Source: Nymphaea colorata (Eukaryota; Streptophyta; Magnoliopsida; Nymphaeales; Nymphaeaceae). From it: 64,000 nt of DNA. Below the pieces are notes generated by a model. The model was not told the origin of the DNA. It saw only the letters and a program-made list of their open reading frames with translations, and made no database searches. This document shows, one piece after another, positions 57,216 to 64,000 of this stretch. Each line of letters begins with the position of its first letter. The first letter of the stretch is position 1. The translations under genes were made by a program, and so were the position numbers. The stretch spans positions 14,196,802 to 14,260,801 of the forward strand of contig NC_045145.1 of NCBI RefSeq assembly GCF_008831285.2, read 5' to 3'.

Positions 57216-58358
57216 ATGAACGCATTGCGTGCATCACTCTCCATCCTCCATCGCCCGGTGAAATTTCCCGCCCTTCATTTCCCTGGCCTCCTCCATTTTT
57301 CTTTCGTCTCCTCCTCTGCACCAGTCGAAAATCAGCAAAGCGACCGCCCCTTCGTCCTCGACTACCTCACTCGCACCTGCGGCCTTTCCGACGAACAGGC
57401 GGTCGCCTCCCTCAGGTACCTCTCCCACCTCCGCACCTCCCATAAGCCCGACTCCGTCATCCGCTTCCTCCTCCGCCTCGGCTTTTCCCGACTCCACATC
57501 CGCGACGCCGTCAGGGGCAACCCTCGCCTCCTCGTTGCCGACGTTGAGAAGACTCTCCGGCCCAAACTAGAGCTGTTCGAGAGCTTGGGCATCTGTGGAC
57601 TGAGGCTTGGGAAGTTCATCTCCAAGAACCCCACGGTCCTCACTGCTAGTCTTCTTAGGAGACTCGTTCCGGCCGTCGGCTTCCTCAAAAGCGTCCTTCA
57701 CAAAGATGAAGACGTTATCAAGGCCGTGCTTCGTTGTAAATGCATTCTCACGAAGGATATCGGAGACGGTTTGGGTCCCAACATTGCCGTTTTGAAGGAA
57801 TTTGGCGTGCCCAATTCTCAGATTGCCATGCTTTTGACCCGAGATCCTCTGCTTCTCGCCTGCAAGCACGCCTACTTCAGGACGTTCGTCCAGAAGGTAG
57901 AGAAGATGGGGGTTTCTAGCGATTCTGGACTTTTCGTTTATGCGATCTACACAGTACGGTCGATGAGCTCCGCGACGCTTGACCGAAAAATAGAGTTGCT
58001 GAAGGGGCTTGGCTTTTCGGCGGAGGACGTTCTGTCTATGTTCCGGCGAGTTCCGAGCGTGTTTAGGACATCGGAGAAGAAACTGAAGGAGGGTATCGAG
58101 TTCTTCATGAAGAAACTCGGGTGCGATGTTTCTGTGCTGGTCGCGGACCCGCGGTGCTTGATGCACAGCGTGGACGGCAGGCTGGTTCCGAGATACAGAG
58201 TGGTGGAGATGCTGAGGTCGAAAATGTTGACAAGGAAGGAAAGAAATTGTCTATGGGTTTTCAGGATGAGTGAAACTGAGTTCTTGAAGAAGTATATATT
58301 CGCACACGACAAGCATGCTCAGGAATTACTGGAGCTTTACTATGGTTGCAGATTGTGA
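57216..58358 (+). CDS. Organellar mTERF-family protein
   Basis: Intronless frame of 380 residues, typical for plant mTERF genes. mTERF proteins bind organellar nucleic acid and affect transcription, splicing or translation. Residues 1-36 are rich in Arg, Ser, His and Leu with no acidic residue, as in a mitochondrial transit peptide. Then come YLTRTCGLSDEQA (about 50) and several 30-35-residue helical repeats of mTERF type (LLRLGFSRLHIRDAVRGNPRLL; FGVPNSQIAMLLTRDPLLL; LKGLGFSAEDVLSMFRRVPSVF). A conserved C-terminal block around VPRYRVVEML and SETEFLKKYI follows. The length is normal for the plant-expanded subfamily. The subfamily member is not identified. Mitochondria are more likely than plastids, but this is inference. 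Confidence 0.92.
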   Translation: MNALRASLSILHRPVKFPALHFPGLLHFSFVSSSAPVENQQSDRPFVLDYLTRTCGLSDEQAVASLRYLSHLRTSHKPDSVIRFLLRLGFSRLHIRDAVRGNPRLLVADVEKTLRPKLELFESLGICGLRLGKFISKNPTVLTASLLRRLVPAVGFLKSVLHKDEDVIKAVLRCKCILTKDIGDGLGPNIAVLKEFGVPNSQIAMLLTRDPLLLACKHAYFRTFVQKVEKMGVSSDSGLFVYAIYTVRSMSSATLDRKIELLKGLGFSAEDVLSMFRRVPSVFRTSEKKLKEGIEFFMKKLGCDVSVLVADPRCLMHSVDGRLVPRYRVVEMLRSKMLTRKERNCLWVFRMSETEFLKKYIFAHDKHAQELLELYYGCRL

Positions 58359-61300
58359 CGGTTCTTGGTAATGAAATCTGCTTTGAGTGGGTCTTTTTAG
58401 TTTTTGCTCTTTGATTATGTATTCAGTCGATTTATAATTTCCCTTGTAAAACGAATTCATTAACCCGTGAAGGAATTGCTTAGAAACCAAGTTAGACTCG
58501 CCAGCATCCAGTGTCGGAGGCACCTGTGGGCTCATTGGGGCAATTGCCCATAAAGTCCCACATAAATCGCTAATTTGTATGTTAATACGTCACAGTTATT
58601 TGCTTGTTAACGTATCGATTGCCCCTTACAAAGTTACAAATTGAAATATTATAGTGCCCCTCAGCCAGAAATTTCGGGCTCCACTACTGCCATCATGCTT
58701 AACTAAGCAGATGTTGCACTCGGTCGCCATTCTTGCCGAGTGACCTGCATATGGCTTTGTCGAAAGGACTTAAACCTTCGTTTATCAACAAAACGAAGGT
58801 ACTTTTAGACAATCTTGGGTAGTCTGAGAGCTCATAATAAACAATAGGTTTGTCATATTTACATAAAATTTGTTTTTCTAGTAACACCCCTGCTCTTGAC
58901 ACGTTCCTTCTTTGGCTAGAAATCTGCAAGGCTTAATGCCCATTTCGTAATGTAATGACCTCCCCATTCGGCTCCTTCCTTTCTTTTGTCTCTTTTGTCT
59001 GTATAGGTAGTCGATGTTGCCGTACATATTCTAAATCAACAAAAAGTTGGAGGGCCTTCCTCCTGCATGGTTGTTTTGGAACGGACATCAATGAGCACTA
59101 ATTATGAACTTATTAACCTGAGGAAATAAAAATGTCGTTGATGGTGACTAGGATTGTGCCGGAATGAGGTTACAGTTTATTCTATAATCAATGAAGTTGC
59201 ATAACTAGGTTGTTGCCAACAATAGCTCCATCTGATTAAGGGGTTAAAAACTTTTTAAGACTTTCAAATTGAAGTCAAGAGTTCGCTAGTTGGGTTGAGT
59301 GCACATGCACTAGCGTAGAATTCAGAGGCCTGGTAGCCTCAGCTTGCCCATCAAAAATAGAAAAATGTTGTTAGCCATTTTTAACTTTTTAAGAGTTTAC
59401 TTTGTTGGAACTATAAAAACCAAAACTAGAAAGTAATAAGCTTAAACGCACATTCTTTGGATTGCTTGAATCATCCCACTTTGACATTCTCAGAAGTATG
59501 ACTTAAAGAACTTCGGTAGCTATATATATATATTATCTATGCCAGACACACACACGAGATGTAATGCAGAACAGGATGAAAATATAAACCTCATGGAATT
59601 TTACATGTAATGCAGAACATGTTCTCGGAATGTGTGTTCCAAAACACAATGTTCTCTTAGAGAGAGTTTGGTAGCTGGAACAATGTGTTCTTTAGAATGC
59701 AATTCTCCAATTCTAATTGTAGCATGGAGAATACAGAGGACGAATTTTTTCCTACATTCCGACAATGCAAAAATGTGTTATTTACCCATGGAACCCAACG
59801 TCCCCTTCATGCTTGTCTCTTCTTCTCCATCCTTGATTACTCCTCCCTCATTGCTTGTGTCTCACTCTCTCTCTCCTGCTCTCTATTGCACTTGCCTACA
59901 ATATCTTCATCTTTCTCGCATGTAACACTACTCTCTTTCTCTCTCTGTTGGCCAGTTGCCACTTTTTCTAGTTTTAGTTCATAAGAAAGGTCAACCTGTT
60001 TCAAGATCGAGCGTCACATCACTCTTTTCGTGTTTGGCTATGCGACGCTTTGCATCACAAGGATTTCTTGCCCATTTAAGTATAGTCAGAATATCCTTTT
60101 CTTAGGGCCACTCCCTTCAGCAAGTGCTTATTGTTCATTACTTGCTATTTGCAGTTGGATAGTGGAAGCTCTGAAGGTGGGCAGCTTCCAGAAATTTTGC
60201 TCATCTTTGGAGCCTATTCTTCATAGAGTTGTAAGTTAAATTTTGCGTATTAATTTGATCACCCATGCCGAAGTGGTCTCCCTGTTTGATATATTACTAA
60301 AATTTGACGGGCAGGTCCTTGATTATTTCTTGTGTTAATTTTGAATGTGGCATGAGAACAGTTAGGCATATGTAGTCTAATCCATATGCAGTTACCATGC
60401 TTAGCAGATAAGAAAATTTTGGCTTCTTCTGCAAATCATAGCTTACAAATGTATCACAGTGATCACATGACTATATATGGTTTGCACTGAATGGATGGAC
60501 CCAGGTAGCAACATGAGGACTGATTCTTATTCGTCTGCATATGAATAACATTATTATGTTAATATATTTTGTCACTTCTATACCTTGTCTGTTTTATTTG
60601 TTTTGAAATTGTATGGGTGCAAGCTTGTTGTATTCATTTGATATGTGTAGTGGTCACGTCATCTATGACAATATTTAAGATTTTTTCATGCGGTTGCGTG
60701 TAGAATTAAATACTTACAGAAAGTCTATACTAAATTAGGACTACACTGAAATGTAAATCCCAGCGTGGAGAAGGGCAATGGTAGGTGGCTTTAAGAACTG
60801 GTAGGGATGCAAAAACCAGAAAAAGGAAAAAAATCCAAGCAACTTGTTTCCTGGCTGTGACATGGCAGAGATGTTGGATGGAGTTTAAAAGCTTAAAAAA
60901 AGAAAACATAAATACGAGAATGGTTTTCTGCCAATTTGATTCTCTTCTGCTTGCATTCTTAGACTTGGTTTGATGGTGGCTATGTTTGAGCTGAGGAAGT
61001 AGATCTTTCACATGATGTATATCAAATGGGAGTCCTTGACAAGCAACGAGAAGCACTTTATTAGTCAGGTCTTGGCATTTTTTGCTTCATCAGATGGTAT
61101 CATTTGGAGAGTTTAACTGCCCAATTTTTGTGCACAAATCTTCAGAGCAGTGTGATGTGGTTATATTCAAACTTTGAAGCTTGAAGCTTATTCCAAACAT
61201 TCAAAGTTTCATAATACAAGCACTAGCTGGTTATTGTAAGACTTTTACAACTTGAATTTTGGAACTCTGTGAGCTACCATTGTTAACATCCCATGCGTTT

Positions 61301-62189
61301 CTGGAAAGGCTTCATGGGCACTGAATTGGACTAAGAGGTGAGGTGTTTATTTTGTGTTCCTTTCTTCACACCCAATAGACTGTGTCACGGTATAGTAGCT
61401 CTGCTTTTTTGTCTTTTTTACTTTGTTATTTGGAGTTAGTTTGGAATGCTTCTATTCTACTGCATGTATATTCCTGCCTGACCACATAAATGCTGCATGA
61501 ATATGAGTCAGCGTGAAAGTAACTGACTATCTTGGCTTCATTCTTGTTTTATGCATATAGTTTTATGCTTCATATATAGTCTTATGGAATTTATAGGATT
61601 TTCATTGATGTAGACATGCAAAATTTTTTTGCTTGAATTGGACTTTCGGACTTTCGTTGTGTTCACTTCTGAACGTCTGTTTGGTTTCAGTTTAAGAATG
61701 TTGTTTTTGCAGGTTTCTCTTGGATACGGTAGAGAACATAATGTTTCCAGCCATTTGATGGGATGGATTTCTTCTCTCTGCAGTGACTACAAGATGCCAC
61801 CTAAAGCTGCATAGTTTTGTTTTATGCTGACATAATTTGGGTATGACTTTTGTCAATTTAACAAAAATTCCATCAAATTGAATGCTTTTGATGCAGATAT
61901 TTAAGTATGTTGATCAACAATTCCTCTTTTTCTGATTCCATGCAGAAGCAATTCAAACTTCTTGGAATGAAATACTTGTTGATTATGAGAATGCTTCTGC
62001 GATGCAGTAGGGAGTTTCCTTTTTTGTATATGGTGACGTCAAACCAGTCTTGATGGATGTAATTAGCTGCCCAGGGTGGAGATTCTAAAGTGAATGCTCA
62101 TTCAGTTGTGTTTAGTATGCTGGTCATGGTTCTTTTCCCTACCATGACAGTTTGTGTTCTTCTTGTTTGAGCCTTTGTTACTACCAAAT
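58359..62189. other. Downstream of mTERF, no coding sequence recognised
   Basis: The DNA becomes T-rich on the plus strand, as in plant transcripts and introns. Acceptor-like T-tracts ending in CAG occur (for example before about 61714), but no exon with family resemblance was found. A 15-base direct repeat, ATGTAATGCAGAACA, occurs at 59559-59573 and 59605-59619. A spliced 3' UTR of mTERF or a non-coding transcript is possible. Confidence 0.5.
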
Positions 62190-62356
62190 TTGTTTGATAT
62201 GTACATTCTGACTTTTTCTTTTTTTAGCAACTTGTTTGATATATACATTCTGACTTTTTCTTTTTTTAACAACTTGTTTGATATATACATTCTGACTTTT
62301 TCTTTTTTAGCAACTTGTTTGATATATACATACTGACTTTTTCTTTTTTTAGCAAC
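62190..62356 (+). repeat. Fourfold 42-bp tandem repeat resembling 3' splice sites
   Basis: Four head-to-tail units of about 42 bp start TTGTTTGATAT and end in TTTTTCTTTTTTTAGCAAC. Each holds a branch-point-like CTGAC followed by a polypyrimidine run and AG. The second unit has AA in place of AG. Differences among units are few. Confidence 0.9.
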
Positions 62357-64000
62357 TGTTAGACTTGAATGGGCCGAGCTGACATCCCGTCAGCTGAACA
62401 AGTAGAAGCTTTTCCCAGGAAACACAACTGAAGACATGTTCAAAGAAGATACAAACAAAAAGTCAATGCGATGTTTTTACCCGAATTACTCTTCTTCTAG
62501 TTGAGATCATTTTCTTGGATTTTCTTAGATGTGTTGTATAATATCTCTATGTGAGGCCTAAAAACTGCCCTTCCCATGAGGCCTCTGTCTCCTTTCATTT
62601 TATACTGTGAACACTGTGAGTTCAAACAAACATAGTAGGTGATGAGATCAGAAAAAACACGGGCTGACGTTTGACTGAGTGTGCATCAGTTTTCTGTTCT
62701 TTTCACTCATGGGTATGTAAAGCTTGATTCTTGTCTTGTTCTCTACAGCCTCAAGAAAGATTAAGGTGCAGGATGTTTGTGCACTTTGAAGGGTCATTTT
62801 TAAATCCAAAGTGCTTATATGTTGCCATCATTTTGAAAGGAGTTACGTCAGATGCAAACAGGAATATATTATATTATTATTATTATTATTATTATTATTT
62901 GTTTTTGCATCTCAGCCTGTCTGGACATCCTTAAGCCCGTGTAAAGATCAAATATTCCCTTAACTCTTTTCATTATCAAGTAACGCTCTTTTTTTTCTTC
63001 ATTTTTCACATGGTTGGTGAGAACTCAGAAGCTTCTGAGATGGGGTTTTGTTGTTCTTTTTTAGCTTTTGAAACAAAGATGGAGATGGATTCAGGAAGGG
63101 CATCACTTTGATATTGACTTATATTTTTTAGTTTGTGCAGTTTGGTTATTCATAATTATACATACAAGTCAATGCTGAATGATTGAGAAGTTGAGAAGCA
63201 AATAAGAAATATATTGTTGTGTGGACATATTAGATAGGAGTACATAAAGGTTTGCGTTTATTTGCAATATGATTGCAAAAGGAGGAGTACATGCTACAGA
63301 CTCAATTTTGTGTGAAATTCTGGATTTATCATGCTTTTATGTTAGTTAATAAGCTGATAAATGTGTATAACTTCATTTAATCTAGCCTTTCAGTGCTTAG
63401 GACAGTCGTTGTAAAGGTCCACATCTGGCATGAATTACCACGTGAAGTCTGTAGTTCCATCCCATTATATTCTCTTCGTGCACCTTCTTCCTTCTATTTC
63501 TTTATGTTGTCTTCTGCAATTTGTTGTCTATCATGTTTTCTGGTAAGGTATATACATAGATAGTTGGTTGCTGCATTTATTTGAAAACATATATGGCTGC
63601 TGTATGAAAATTATTTCTTTATGAACGGAAGGAAATAGTATTATATGTTCCACTCTTTCCTAGTTGCCTTTTCCCTTGTTTTGACTGGGCAACTGCTAAA
63701 CTTGGGCACCTTAGTGGTGGACAAACTGGCTTTATTATTGGGACATTTCTCATGTAGGATTTCTTTTGTTGGATATTGCTTTGTGTGACTGTTTTAAGAG
63801 CTTGGTTTTTCTGCTTCAGGTTGATGATTTCAGGCTCGTCATGGGAGGGCAACCGTTTGATGGCTTAGGGATGGAGAAGAGCAATTCAGCTTTATGTAGG
63901 AACATTTTCCAACTCGTAGCAATGCAGAGAAGGTTGCCACTTATATTGATTCTTGTATGAAGTTGTCTACTTCAAACCATGAACCTGATATATCTGATGG
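62357..64000. other. No gene recognised
   Basis: The plus strand is T-rich with an (ATT)n microsatellite at about 62868-62899. A possible exon-like stretch begins after TGCTTCAG near 63820 and stays open to 63960, but its translation has no recognisable family. The window ends without a supported gene. Confidence 0.5.

Noticed and set aside
57264-57272. TTTCCCGCC E2F-like site near the mTERF start
   Set aside because: It lies inside the mTERF coding sequence and nothing else suggests cell-cycle control. A chance match is likely.
57567-58166. 199-codon antisense frame in mTERF
   Set aside because: It is the shadow of a GC-rich single-exon gene on the opposite strand; the plus frame has clear mTERF repeats.

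Overview
This is a nuclear segment from a plant, most likely a flowering plant. Three signs point that way: GT-AG introns with long AT-rich interiors full of LTR-retrotransposon debris, plant-type gene families (an MCM9 helicase without the long vertebrate tail, an LMBR1-domain protein 2, an intronless organellar mTERF protein, a small Cys-motif protein of the DUF740/OCTOPUS type), and TA, GA and AC microsatellites. I could not fix the species.

Layout. Bases 1-10311 hold no gene I can support; the notable part is a GC-rich block (about 2560-3330) with eight ACGT cores in 156 bp. Bases 10312-31240 (minus) hold MCM9, rebuilt by hand as 20 exons that join in one open frame of 672 codons. Its intron 16 carries a decayed, gag-less Ty1/Copia element (11417-16556, 5-bp duplication TTTCT) and a solo LTR (16902-17149, duplication CAATT). 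Its intron 12 carries a non-autonomous hAT-like transposon (19827-21332, 8-bp duplication CCTTCAAA). Intron 8 has a GC donor. An E2F-type site sits between a TATA box and the MCM9 start.

Bases 31341-38100 are intergenic. A small one-exon gene on the plus strand (38176-38754) encodes a Cys-motif basic protein. After a 3.2-kb gap, bases 41957-56883 (minus) hold an LMBR1 domain-containing protein 2 gene, rebuilt as 14 exons and 714 codons. Its introns carry a 47-bp-arm foldback hairpin (46618-46724), a second solo LTR (46754-47016, duplication CTTTG), a degenerate tandem duplication and a TIR element. It is head to head, 332 bp apart, with an intronless mTERF gene (57216-58358, plus). The remaining 5.6 kb has no supported coding sequence, but contains a fourfold tandem repeat in which each unit looks like a 3' splice site (62190-62356).

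How the genes relate. They do not form a pathway: MCM9 acts in nuclear DNA repair, LMBD2 in membranes, mTERF in organelle gene expression. The only structural link is the LMBD2/mTERF divergent promoter. I found no convincing undescribed multi-gene system. The most unusual material is regulatory or transposon-derived. All exon structures come from reading splice sites and frames by eye, guided by remembered family conservation; no search or transcript data were available.
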